17,287 bases of DNA from Acidobacteriota bacterium (GCA_021827245.1 JAKAWN010000104.1:1-17287); one strand, 5' to 3'. Numbered from the stretch's first letter, positions 1 to 8,176 are shown. Translations and numbers: made by a program. Notes: generated from the sequence alone by a model not told the origin.

Positions 1-266
1 GTGAAATCCTTGCACCTGGACCGGGCCGGTGACCTGGTGGTGGAGGTGGGCGGAGGAGCGGTTTATCTGCGGCGCCCCAGGGCCTATCAGGGGCGCGGAG
101 CGGGGCGGCGCGAAGTTGCGGTTCACTACCAGATAGGAGCAGGAAACCAGGTGGGATTTAAAGTGGGCCGGTACGATCGGCGGCAGGAGTTGGTGATTGA
201 CCCGGTACTGTCTTATTCGACCTATCTGGGAGGCAATGGCGGGGATATCGGCTACGGGATCGCCGT
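1..266 (+). repeat. Near-identical paralog tract, copy A
   Basis: This stretch aligns without gaps to 3890-4155 (offset 3889). By eye I count six differences in 266 bases, at positions 53, 156, 204, 207, 243 and 266. It covers the end of the DUF7948-like domain and the first half of SBBP blade 1. Past it the two genes fall to ordinary paralog similarity. The left limit cannot be seen because the window starts inside the tract. Confidence 0.9.
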
Positions 267-3159
267 CGATTCCTCCGGAGATGCCTACGTCACCGGAACC
301 ACTGGTTCGACGAACTTTCCCACAACAACGGCAGGGCAGCCCATCAACGGAGGCGGCAACGATATTTTCGTCACGAAGTTCAATCCTGCGGGAAGCGCAT
401 TCATCTACTCTGTCTACATGGGTGGGTCTGGGTCCGACACGGCAACTGGCATTGCGATCGACTCGGCGGGGGATGCCTACGTTGTCGGGTACACCTCTTC
501 CACCAGCTTTCCGACGACATCCGGCGCCCTTCAAGTAAGCAATGCTGGAAACATCGACGCGTTTCTGACCAAGCTGGACCCCACGGGCACGACCTTGGTT
601 TATTCCACCTATCTAGGTGGGAGCGGAATTGATTATGGGCGTGCCGTTGCGGTGGACGCCTCGGGCGATGCCTTTGTAACGGGTTCCACAACGTCAACGG
701 ACTTTCCCACGACGACGAATGCACTGCAACCTGGCCTCGTTGGCGGCTCCGATGCCTTCCTGACGGAAGTTAATCCAGAAGGCACGGGACCCGTGTACTC
801 AACTTACCTGGGAGGAAGTGGGGCGGATGAAGCTCTAGCCATCGCCTTGGACAGCGTGGGCGACGCGTATATCACCGGATATACTTTCTCCTCCAACTTT
901 CCTACTCAAAATCCCTATCAGTCGTCACTTTCGGGGACGTCTGACGCGTTCGTGTCGGAAATCAATCCCGAAACTTCCTCGCTGGTGTTCTCGACCTATC
1001 TGGGCGGGAGCGGATCAACCAGCGCTCAATCCATTGCCCTTGACTCGGCCGGAAGCATCTATCTGGCTGGCAACACCACGTCCACCGACTTTCCGGTAAC
1101 CAGCGGAGCCTTTCAGTCCACTAACAACGGCGGGGGAGATGCTTTTATCACCAAGCTGGCAGCCGGTGCAACTAACCTGGTCTATTCTACCCTGTTAGGT
1201 GGCAGCGCCACCGATCAGGCAGATGGGATAGCCCTCGATTCGTCAGGCGACGCTTTCGTGACCGGCTACACCCAGTCGAGTAACTTTCCATTGGTGAATG
1301 CTCTGCAAAGGGTCCTTGGCATTTCCGGGGCGAGCTCTTGCGGTGCGACTGTATGTGCTGATGCCTTCGTCAGTGAGCTTGGTCCTTCCGGGAATTTGGT
1401 CTATTCCACCTACCTGGGGGGAAGTGCCCAGGATTTAGGCCAGGCTATCGCGGTCGACTCTTCAAGCGCAGCATATGTAACAGGCAGCACCAACTCAACG
1501 AACTTCCCTGTTATTGCCGGAGCGATTCAGCCCGCTTATGCAGGAACGAATTCGAGCACTAATGCATTTGTCGCCAAGATCGCCCAACAAGACGCACCTG
1601 CAGCGGCGCTCAGCCCGCAGACACTCAATTTCGGGAACCAGGCTCTAAATACAACAAGCAAATCGCAGACTGTCACGCTGCTCAACGCGGGCAGCACGCC
1701 TCTCGGAATCACAAGCATCACTGCCAGCGGGCAGTTCAGTCAGACCAACAACTGTGGGACAATCGTCCCGGCAGGAGGTGGGACGTGCGCCATTCAAGTG
1801 ACTTTCACGCCAACCCAGACGGGCCCCGTGACAGATCAGGTCACTATCACGGACGATGCTCAAGGTAGTCCCCAGACAATCACGGTGACCGGGACTGGCG
1901 TCACGACGGGAGGCTCACTGACAGTTACTCCGACTAGTCTTTCTTTCCCTGCGACCACGGTAGGAAACACGAGCCCTCCACAGACAGTTCAGCTTACCAA
2001 TACCGGGAGCACGGCCGTCACGATTACCAGTATCAGCGTGTCGGGAGACTTCGCGGAAACAAACACTTGCGGAAATCTCGCCACAGGTTCTTACGTGCTG
2101 AACGTGGGTGCCGCCTGCACTGCCAGTGTTACTTTTACGCCAACGGCGACCGGAAATCGCACGGGTTCATTGATCGTCCAGGATAACTCAACCGCTGGTT
2201 CTCAGGACGTGTCCCTGAGTGGAACGGGAAACGCGGTCTTTTCGCTTTCGACGAGTGCAAGATCGGCTCTACTTCTCATTGGGACTAATTCAACAACGTT
2301 CACGATCGCAGCTTCAGCGCCCAGTTCGTTTCAAGGCACCATCGGCCTTTCATGCAGTAGCGGAGCAACATGCAGTTTTAACCCTGCTTCTATCACGCCA
2401 GGCCAGACGAGCGCACTCACAGTAAGCGGGCTCTCGTCAAATGTCTCCAACCCCGGTCCCGCCCCTCCCGTAGACTTCACAGTAACAGGAACCAGCGGCA
2501 GCCAGACGACAACTGTACCCCTGACGATCTTTTTCTCGGACTTCTCGCTGTCGCAGACTCCGCCGTCGCCGCCACTTGCCTCGGTTACGGCCGGTCAGTC
2601 GGCTACTTATGTCGTCACCTTGACCCCATCGAACGGATTCAAACAAGTTGTCCTGTTGGGTTGCTCGAATCTGCCACAGGGGACGGACGCCACGCCGCAA
2701 AAGCCTGATACGACTTGCACCTTCTCGCCGCCGGGACTCGTGCTGAACGGTACATCTGCGGCGACGTCTACTCTCACTATCAGCACTACGGCTCAGAAAT
2801 CCTCTTCTTTACGGCCGCTCCCTCGAGGGATTCCGCCGCCGGGAACAAATTCGAGATTTGAGTGGTGGGTTTTTCTGGTGGTACTCAGTATGATTTTTGT
2901 GGCTGCCGCAGCGCTCAGCGCGCGGCGCCTGCAAGGTACGACCCCGTTACGTCTTCGCGCGAGCTTTGCAGTCCTGATAATGGCGGGCTTACTGACTGCC
3001 TTTGTGGCTGCGTGCAACAACACTTATGTCGGCCCGACTACCACTCCGGCAGTGACGGGTACCCCCACGGGCACGCATACCATCGCGATTATCGGGACCA
3101 TGGGAAGCAACAGCAGCGTTAAGCGAACGACGACTGTTAACTTGGCAGTTTCACCTTGA
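1..3159 (+). CDS. SBBP beta-propeller / ASH-domain giant exported protein, 5' end outside window
   Basis: The reading frame is open from the first base. The GTG at position 1 is not the start: the complete paralog downstream has the same residues internally, after about 208 more N-terminal residues. Residues here: about 1-70, end of the N-terminal DUF7948-like domain; 71-530, seven SBBP repeats of the YSTYLGG...D...AIAVDSSGDAYVTG...FPTT type, the right number for one closed seven-bladed propeller; about 534-745, two choice-of-anchor-D/ASH domains (LNFGNQ..., TCAIQVTFTPTQTG); about 748-945, two Ig-like modules opening with FSLS/DFSLS; about 954-974, membrane helix; an Arg-rich loop; about 990-1005, a second helix ending FVAAC (Cys1005); then a 47-residue tail. 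Such proteins are known as secreted or surface proteins without an assigned enzymatic role, so adhesion or ligand binding is inference. The family call is strong; function is unknown. Confidence 0.9.
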   Translation: MKSLHLDRAGDLVVEVGGGAVYLRRPRAYQGRGAGRREVAVHYQIGAGNQVGFKVGRYDRRQELVIDPVLSYSTYLGGNGGDIGYGIAVDSSGDAYVTGTTGSTNFPTTTAGQPINGGGNDIFVTKFNPAGSAFIYSVYMGGSGSDTATGIAIDSAGDAYVVGYTSSTSFPTTSGALQVSNAGNIDAFLTKLDPTGTTLVYSTYLGGSGIDYGRAVAVDASGDAFVTGSTTSTDFPTTTNALQPGLVGGSDAFLTEVNPEGTGPVYSTYLGGSGADEALAIALDSVGDAYITGYTFSSNFPTQNPYQSSLSGTSDAFVSEINPETSSLVFSTYLGGSGSTSAQSIALDSAGSIYLAGNTTSTDFPVTSGAFQSTNNGGGDAFITKLAAGATNLVYSTLLGGSATDQADGIALDSSGDAFVTGYTQSSNFPLVNALQRVLGISGASSCGATVCADAFVSELGPSGNLVYSTYLGGSAQDLGQAIAVDSSSAAYVTGSTNSTNFPVIAGAIQPAYAGTNSSTNAFVAKIAQQDAPAAALSPQTLNFGNQALNTTSKSQTVTLLNAGSTPLGITSITASGQFSQTNNCGTIVPAGGGTCAIQVTFTPTQTGPVTDQVTITDDAQGSPQTITVTGTGVTTGGSLTVTPTSLSFPATTVGNTSPPQTVQLTNTGSTAVTITSISVSGDFAETNTCGNLATGSYVLNVGAACTASVTFTPTATGNRTGSLIVQDNSTAGSQDVSLSGTGNAVFSLSTSARSALLLIGTNSTTFTIAASAPSSFQGTIGLSCSSGATCSFNPASITPGQTSALTVSGLSSNVSNPGPAPPVDFTVTGTSGSQTTTVPLTIFFSDFSLSQTPPSPPLASVTAGQSATYVVTLTPSNGFKQVVLLGCSNLPQGTDATPQKPDTTCTFSPPGLVLNGTSAATSTLTISTTAQKSSSLRPLPRGIPPPGTNSRFEWWVFLVVLSMIFVAAAALSARRLQGTTPLRLRASFAVLIMAGLLTAFVAACNNTYVGPTTTPAVTGTPTGTHTIAIIGTMGSNSSVKRTTTVNLAVSP

Positions 3160-3186
3160 TATTTGTGGAGGGTAGCGCAGTCTGCC

Positions 3187-3215
3187 TTGACGCAAGCTTG
3201 GCAACGGAATTTAAA
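3187..3215 (+). promoter_or_regulatory. Sigma70-like promoter for the second SBBP gene
   Basis: TTGACG (3187-3192) and TTTAAA (3210-3215) are separated by 17 bp, in the 106-bp gap before the second giant gene. The -35 matches five of six consensus bases and the -10 four of six. Between promoter and start lie an imperfect tandem repeat (TGGAGAATAC/TGGAGAATTT, 3221-3240), a hairpin CTGGAG-AATT-TTCCAG (3230-3245) and a good ribosome site AAGGAG (3253-3258). The paralog could therefore be transcribed on its own. No strong terminator is visible after the first gene, so read-through is also possible. Confidence 0.45.
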
Positions 3216-3265
3216 GATTTTGGAGAATACTGGAGAATTTTCCAGCATGTTCAAGGAGAAAGAGT

Positions 3266-6200
3266 GTGAATAAGAAAAGTTGCGCTACGGTGCATAAGGA
3301 AGCCCGAAAGGGTCGAGGACAGTCGCCATGGGTGCGCTGCCTGGTTGGATTATGCCTTATTGGGTCCGCGCTGGTAGCCACCAGTGTGATCTCGAACGGA
3401 GTTCAAGCATCTCCCGTTCGCAGCACGCCTGAATTGCGACTCTGGGCAAGCCGCTACGCTCACATGCCAGTCAGCTTCGAGGTCAATCAGGGACAAACCA
3501 ACCCTCGGGTCAAGTATCTCGCCCGAGGCCAGGGTTACACGTTGTTCCTCACTTCCCGCGAAGCCGTCCTCGCTCTTCATCCTGAAAACCACGGACGCAC
3601 GCCGGGAAAGCAATCCTCTTCTCTGGTCGCTTTGAGCGTCCGGCTGCTGCGAGCCGCTTCGTCAGCGCAAGTTACCGGTGAGACTCAATTGGCAGGGTAT
3701 AGCGATTATTTTATTGGGAACAATCCTCGGGATTGGCACACGCATATTCCCAATTACGCCCAGGTTCGTTACCACCATATCTATCCCGGCGTTGACCTGG
3801 TTTATTTCGGCCGCCAGGGACAACTGGAAAACGATTTCCTGATCTCGCCGGGAGCCAATCCGAAGTCGATCCGCCTCGGTCTGCAAGGCGTGAAATCCTT
3901 GCACCTGGACCGGGCCGGTGACCTGGTGGTGGAGGTGGGCGAAGGAGCGGTTTATCTGCGGCGCCCCAGGGCCTATCAGGGGCGCGGAGCGGGGCGGCGC
4001 GAAGTTGCGGTTCACTACCAGATAGGAGCAGGAAACCAGGTGGGGTTTAAAGTGGGCCGGTACGATCGGCGGCAGGAGTTGGTGATTGACCCCGTTCTGT
4101 CTTATTCGACCTATCTGGGAGGCAATGGCGGTGATATCGGCTACGGGATCGCCGTTGATACTTCTGGAAACGCCTATGTAGTTGGAACCACCAATTCATC
4201 TAACTTTCCGACCACTACGGGCGTCCAAAGTGCCAGTTACTCCGGCAATGGCGATGTGTTTGTGGCAAAGATAAATCCCTCAGGCAACCCGTCAAGTACC
4301 TCGGCTACTCCACAACTTGTGTATTCCACATACCTTGGTGGCAGCGGGGCAGATTCGGGAGCTGCAATCGCAGTTAATGCCGGCGGGGACGCGTTCATCA
4401 CAGGTAGCACGTCCTCTTCAGACTTTCCAACGACCTCCGGTGCATTTCAGACCACATACGCGGGAGGGGGCGACGCCTTTGTCGCGCAACTGGCCAGCAC
4501 CGGCGCGAGTCTTGTTTACTCTTCCTACCTCGGAGGCAGTGGAGCAGACGCGGGATTAGGCATCGCGATCGATTCCTCAGGCAATGCCTACGTTACAGGT
4601 TCTACGCAATCGGCTGACCTTAAGATCACTACTAATGCCTTGCAACCGAACAACGCGGGGTCCTCGGACGCTTTCGTTGCTGAGGTCAACTTTTCCGGTT
4701 CTCAACTCACTTATCTTAGTTATTTGGGCGGATCACAAGCCGACGTTGGGGAAAGCATCCAAGTTAACAGCTCCGGCAGTATTTTTGTTGCGGGATACAC
4801 GTTTTCATCGAACTTTCCCATCCAAAATCCGTGTCAGGGTGCGCTCGCCGGTACGGTCAATGCTTTCGTCAGCAAGATCACGGTCAATTCCACAAGTTCA
4901 TCACTCGTGTTTTCGACATACCTAGGGGGCAGTGCCGACGATCGAGCCTATGGGCTTGCGCTGGATTCGAGCGGGAACATTTATGTCACGGGTGCCAGCA
5001 CATCAACCAATTTCCCGACTACAGTTGGCGTTTTCCAATTAACAAATCATGGACTTACTGACGCCTTTGTTGCAAAGCTGAACCCCTCGGGCCCGACGCT
5101 GGTTTACTCGACTCTTCTTGGGGGTGGCGGGACAGACCAGGGCAATGGAATTGCTGTGGATTCTTCGGGCGACGCCTTTGTAACGGGCTTCACGAATTCA
5201 AGTGATTTTCCGACACAAAGTCCTATCCAGGCTGTTCTGGGGATCAGTGGCGGCAGCGCCTGCGGCAGTGCCGCGTGCTCTGACGCTTTCGTTTCCGAGT
5301 TGAACCCCACCGGAACAGGGCTCGTCCAATCAACATATCTTGGGGGAAGCGGGGCCGATTTCGGCCAAGCCATCGCCCTCGATCCTTCGTTCAACGTCTA
5401 CATCACTGGCAGCACTTCCTCCACGAATTTCCCGGCAATTGCTGGCACCTATCAGGCGTATCAATCCAGCCTGGCGGGGGTGGCCGGCAATGCATTCATC
5501 GCTGAAATCCAACCGGCCAACTCCCCTGGCATGTCGATCGTGCCTCAAAAGATCGACTTCGGAAATCAGACCCTGAATGTCCGCAGTGCCGTGCAAACTG
5601 TTATGGTCACTAACGAAGGAACAGCTCCCCTGACCATAAGCTCGATCACTTTTACTGAGACGGATAGTACTGGGAATACGAACGACTTTGCCGAGACGGA
5701 CAATTGCGTGGGCACCGTAGCCGCGAGCGGCGGGTCCTGCACCATAAACATCACTTTCACACCCAAGACGGCGGCTCCGGAAACTGGAACCTTCAGCATT
5801 GCCGATAATGCCGCCGGGAGCCCGCAGACCATCAAGGTGAGTGGAACAGGTGTGACGACCGCAACTGCGGTCACAGTGTCTCCTTCCAGCCTTGCTTTCG
5901 GGAACGAGACCATCGGGGAGGTCAGCCCACCCCAAACGGTGACAATTACGAACACCGGCACGCAAACCCTGACTATCACCACCATCAGCACCACCGGTGA
6001 TTTCTCACAATCGAACACTTGTTCAACACTGAATAATGTGCTTAATGTGGGCCAAAGTTGCAGTGTGAGCGTGACTTTTGCTCCCACTGTCAGCGGCGCG
6101 CGAAACGGTACTTTGTCGATTAGTGATAACGCGGCCGGAAGTCCGCAGACGGTTGCCCTTTCGGGTACGGGCGTTGCGCAGTTTACGCTTTCTTCTCCGA

Positions 6201-7084
6201 GCCCCAATGTCACCACGTTGATTGGAAATACGACGGCAACATTTAAGATTGCGGCGTCGGCGCCCAGCAATTTCACCGGGAGCATCACGCTTGCCTGTCC
6301 CTCAACGTTAACAGCCAATGGAGGAACGTGTTCCTTCAGTCCCGCGAACATCCTCGCGGGGCAAACCAGTACTCTGACGATCAGCAATCTCACCAACGCC
6401 TTGCCCATAAACACGGTAAATAGCGAGTACGGTGACGTATTCCAGTTTCAAGTTCTAGGAACTAGCGGTTCACAAAATACAACAGTCAATTTAAATCTTC
6501 TTTTTGCGGATTATAGTTTGTCCACTGCTGCTCCGGCGCTGGCTACGATCGTTCCCGGAGCACCCGCTAACTACACGATTCTCCTGACGCCGATCAACGG
6601 ATTCAGCAACCAGGTCCAGCTCGCATGTGGAGACGGAATGCCTCCTGGGGCCACGTGCAGCTTCTCGCATTCCTCGGTCACTCCAAGCGGTTCCGCTTCC
6701 TCCAATATCACCTTGACGATCCACACTACAAAGACCAGCGGATCTCCACCGCCTCCCTACATTCCGCCTGATGTGACGCCCCCCTTGGTTCTGTCCCTGT
6801 TAGCTCTAGTCTTGGTGGGTGCGCTCGTGCTCGTGCGCAAGCGGGATCAAATCCCGAATCTGGCGGGCCAGCGGTGGCTCCGCATTCAGGTTTGTACGCT
6901 TTGCCTGCTGATTCTTTGCGCGGTGTTCCTGGGTTCTTGCCGGAGCGCCCCAGCTACCACCGGTTCGACAACGGGGAATTACACGATCACGATCAATGGC
7001 ACGCTCGGTTCCAATTCCTCTGTTATCAGGAGTACGCTCGTCAATTTGGCTATCACATGCCCGCCGGGGCAGACTTGCCCGTGA
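3266..7084 (+). CDS. SBBP beta-propeller / ASH-domain giant exported protein with DUF7948-like N-terminus
   Basis: 1272 residues. The GTG start is chosen for AAGGAG 7 nt upstream and a signal peptide beginning at once: basic n-region, hydrophobic stretch about 27-45, likely cleavage near VQA-SPV. About 60-270 is a DUF7948-like domain (SFEVNQGQTNPRVKYLARGQ, DYFIGN, YPGVDLVYF). About 276-750 holds seven SBBP blades. Blade 3 has lost the usual FPTT end (it reads SADLKIT) and blade 4 is weak. About 755-970 has two ASH-type domains, each with a conserved Cys pair. About 972-1157 has two Ig-like modules. About 1171-1192 is a membrane helix, followed by VRKRDQ and other basic residues, then a second helix about 1209-1225 ending FLGSC (Cys1225) and a 47-residue tail ending CPPGQTCP. 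Tandem paralog of the preceding gene. Likely exported and membrane-held; adhesion or ligand binding is inference, with no catalytic motif seen. Confidence 0.93.
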   Translation: MNKKSCATVHKEARKGRGQSPWVRCLVGLCLIGSALVATSVISNGVQASPVRSTPELRLWASRYAHMPVSFEVNQGQTNPRVKYLARGQGYTLFLTSREAVLALHPENHGRTPGKQSSSLVALSVRLLRAASSAQVTGETQLAGYSDYFIGNNPRDWHTHIPNYAQVRYHHIYPGVDLVYFGRQGQLENDFLISPGANPKSIRLGLQGVKSLHLDRAGDLVVEVGEGAVYLRRPRAYQGRGAGRREVAVHYQIGAGNQVGFKVGRYDRRQELVIDPVLSYSTYLGGNGGDIGYGIAVDTSGNAYVVGTTNSSNFPTTTGVQSASYSGNGDVFVAKINPSGNPSSTSATPQLVYSTYLGGSGADSGAAIAVNAGGDAFITGSTSSSDFPTTSGAFQTTYAGGGDAFVAQLASTGASLVYSSYLGGSGADAGLGIAIDSSGNAYVTGSTQSADLKITTNALQPNNAGSSDAFVAEVNFSGSQLTYLSYLGGSQADVGESIQVNSSGSIFVAGYTFSSNFPIQNPCQGALAGTVNAFVSKITVNSTSSSLVFSTYLGGSADDRAYGLALDSSGNIYVTGASTSTNFPTTVGVFQLTNHGLTDAFVAKLNPSGPTLVYSTLLGGGGTDQGNGIAVDSSGDAFVTGFTNSSDFPTQSPIQAVLGISGGSACGSAACSDAFVSELNPTGTGLVQSTYLGGSGADFGQAIALDPSFNVYITGSTSSTNFPAIAGTYQAYQSSLAGVAGNAFIAEIQPANSPGMSIVPQKIDFGNQTLNVRSAVQTVMVTNEGTAPLTISSITFTETDSTGNTNDFAETDNCVGTVAASGGSCTINITFTPKTAAPETGTFSIADNAAGSPQTIKVSGTGVTTATAVTVSPSSLAFGNETIGEVSPPQTVTITNTGTQTLTITTISTTGDFSQSNTCSTLNNVLNVGQSCSVSVTFAPTVSGARNGTLSISDNAAGSPQTVALSGTGVAQFTLSSPSPNVTTLIGNTTATFKIAASAPSNFTGSITLACPSTLTANGGTCSFSPANILAGQTSTLTISNLTNALPINTVNSEYGDVFQFQVLGTSGSQNTTVNLNLLFADYSLSTAAPALATIVPGAPANYTILLTPINGFSNQVQLACGDGMPPGATCSFSHSSVTPSGSASSNITLTIHTTKTSGSPPPPYIPPDVTPPLVLSLLALVLVGALVLVRKRDQIPNLAGQRWLRIQVCTLCLLILCAVFLGSCRSAPATTGSTTGNYTITINGTLGSNSSVIRSTLVNLAITCPPGQTCP
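3890..4155 (+). repeat. Near-identical paralog tract, copy B
   Basis: Partner of the tract at 1-266, with six mismatches and no gaps. Outside it, third positions and many residues differ between the genes. Local gene conversion or recent recombination is therefore more likely than a recent whole-gene duplication. Confidence 0.9.
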
Positions 7085-7124
7085 GCGGGAAAGCGGTTGG
7101 CAATGCGGCGGTCAATCTGGCTAT
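7040..7124 (+). repeat. Short direct repeat spanning the stop of the second SBBP gene
   Basis: GTCAATTTGGCTAT (7040-7053, in frame, coding VNLAI) recurs as GTCAATCTGGCTAT (7111-7124), after the stop and in another frame, where it reads VNLAIS followed by TAG at 7129-7131. The paralog ends TVNLAVSP. The second copy may be a remnant of an older gene end displaced by a small insertion or frameshift; chance similarity is possible. Confidence 0.45.
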
Positions 7125-7299
7125 TTCATAGGACAGGCTGGAGTTCTCTCCGGAGGTGTGTTGCCCAGACTCGCCAGGCCTCGGCCCATGAGGAAGGTAC
7201 CCCTATGCGCAGGACCAGGAACTGAAAAGACACCAGCCAAACCAGAACCAACCCGAATCAAATCTGAATCCTGCCGGGCCTTGCTGCGCACGCACTGTG

Positions 7300-7315
7300 G
7301 GGAGATGAGTCTCCC
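7300..7315 (+). terminator. Weak terminator-like hairpin after the SBBP gene
   Basis: GGGAGA-TGAG-TCTCCC is a perfect 6-bp stem with a 4-nt loop, 216 nt after the stop. No T-run follows (GCCCTCCG), so this is only a candidate 3' end or processing structure. Confidence 0.25.
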
Positions 7316-7468
7316 GCCCTCCGAGTTACTTTCGTCCCTTAAGCTTTCTTCTTTTCATAATGGCAAGCCCACAAGCTGAACTATGGATTCAGACCCGCGC
7401 TATCCTAACGGGCGACTCTTGTGCATCGAGTGCGGATACCCCACCGCAAGAAATGGGGTAACACCTTC

Positions 7469-7489
7469 CGGCAGACCTGCCGTCTGCCG
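7469..7489 (+). promoter_or_regulatory. Stable hairpin in the presumed leader of the Spy-like gene
   Basis: CGGCAGAC-CTGCC-GTCTGCCG is a perfect 8-bp GC-rich stem with a 5-nt loop, 122 nt before the Spy-like start codon. AAATGGTTTTACG follows, so weak termination, attenuation or a protein-bound leader are all possible. No matching riboswitch was recognised. Confidence 0.4.
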
Positions 7490-7610
7490 AAATGGTTTTA
7501 CGCAGATTTAACCAACGGGGCGCAACTCACGGAAAGGCTGTGGCGTCTATTTTCCTGTAAAGCGGGCAAGTGTGCGAAAGTAGGGTGTGGACGCCCCAAA
7601 GGAGGGATAG

Positions 7611-8087
7611 ATGATGACCGAGGAAACAAGAAGGGCCTTCGGACTGGACAGCTCTCAGATTTTAAAATGGCGACAGGGCGGACGATCCCAGAAGGCAAAG
7701 ACCATTCTGCTGGTGGCGGGTGTTGCCGTCATGATCCTGATGGGAATCAAGATGTTATCCGGCACGCCATTGCCCCAGTATCGCGGGCAGCGAATGCGTG
7801 GGCCGATGACCCCCGAACAACAGTTGGCCCGCATGACCGGGCAATTGCATCTAACAAATGAGCAGCAGGCCAAGATTAAACCGATCCTGGAAGAACAGCA
7901 CAAGCAGATAATGGCCTTGCGGCAGGATACCTCAATGTCCAGGGAAGAACGGTTCGCCAAGTTCCGCGAAATCCACAGGCAGACGTTTGAAAAGATCCAT
8001 CCGATTCTGACCGCAGAACAGCAGAAAAAGATGGATGAGATGCAGCAAATGTGGCGACAACGCGGATGGCACGGGCGACCCAATTGA
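7611..8087 (+). CDS. Spy/CpxP-like LTxxQ-motif protein, membrane-anchored
   Basis: 158 residues, small and helical with high Gln, Lys and Met. After a short basic N-terminus comes one membrane segment (about 31-49, TILLVAGVAVMILMGIKML) with no clear cleavage site, so it is probably an anchor. The extracytoplasmic part carries two LTxxQ motifs, LTNEQ (81-85) and LTAEQ (133-137), at the spacing seen in the Spy/CpxP family, with amphipathic helices between them. In enterobacteria Spy is an ATP-independent periplasmic chaperone and CpxP dampens the CpxA kinase; either role here is inference. GGAGG at 7601-7605 precedes two consecutive ATGs (7611, 7614), so the exact start is uncertain by one codon. 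It is first in a likely operon with the DUF2844 and DUF3443 genes. The OmpR-type two-component system converging on this operon fits a Cpx-like pairing. Confidence 0.85.
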   Translation: MMTEETRRAFGLDSSQILKWRQGGRSQKAKTILLVAGVAVMILMGIKMLSGTPLPQYRGQRMRGPMTPEQQLARMTGQLHLTNEQQAKIKPILEEQHKQIMALRQDTSMSREERFAKFREIHRQTFEKIHPILTAEQQKKMDEMQQMWRQRGWHGRPN

Positions 8088-8095
8088 GGTCTGAA

Positions 8096-8149
8096 CCGGA
8101 GCCAATCTCCGGGTTTCACTCACGTGTTCGACCGGGACCGCCGGGTCCC
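8096..8149 (+). promoter_or_regulatory. Two consecutive hairpins between Spy-like and DUF2844 genes
   Basis: CCGGAG-CCAAT-CTCCGG (8096-8112) and GGGACC-GCCG-GGTCCC (8134-8149) are perfect 6-bp stems within the 89-bp gap. The first is followed by GTTTCAC and the second by CCCGAG, so neither is a classical terminator. They could stabilise or partly separate the upstream transcript, changing the ratio of Spy-like to downstream products. Confidence 0.35.
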
Positions 8150-8176
8150 CCGAGTAATCCAAATCAAGGGAGGAAT

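Larger units (their letters stand above)
7085..7610. other. Non-coding region between SBBP gene and Spy-like gene
   Basis: About 526 bp without a credible gene. Open frames here lack a ribosome site and protein-like composition, and one of them runs into the Spy-like gene in another frame. It holds a terminator-like hairpin at 7300-7315, a stronger hairpin at 7469-7489, and an imperfect TTTTAC/ATTTAAC pair at 7496-7512 that loosely resembles the perfect repeat upstream of the histidine kinase. I matched no known riboswitch core by eye. Confidence 0.6.

Noticed and set aside
211..1590. Tandem DNA repeats or a CRISPR-like array
   Set aside because: The periodicity is protein-level SBBP repetition with diverged codons, without constant repeats and spacers.
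5566..6414. 282-residue minus-strand open frame inside the second SBBP gene
   Set aside because: Antisense shadow of the repetitive ASH domains, with Val/Leu-rich sequence mirroring Thr/Asn codons; the plus-strand frame is clearly the real one.
7421..7861. 146-residue open frame overlapping the Spy-like gene
   Set aside because: No ribosome site and unlike a protein in composition; its second half is a shadow of the Spy-like gene, which has a strong ribosome site, membrane segment and LTxxQ motifs.
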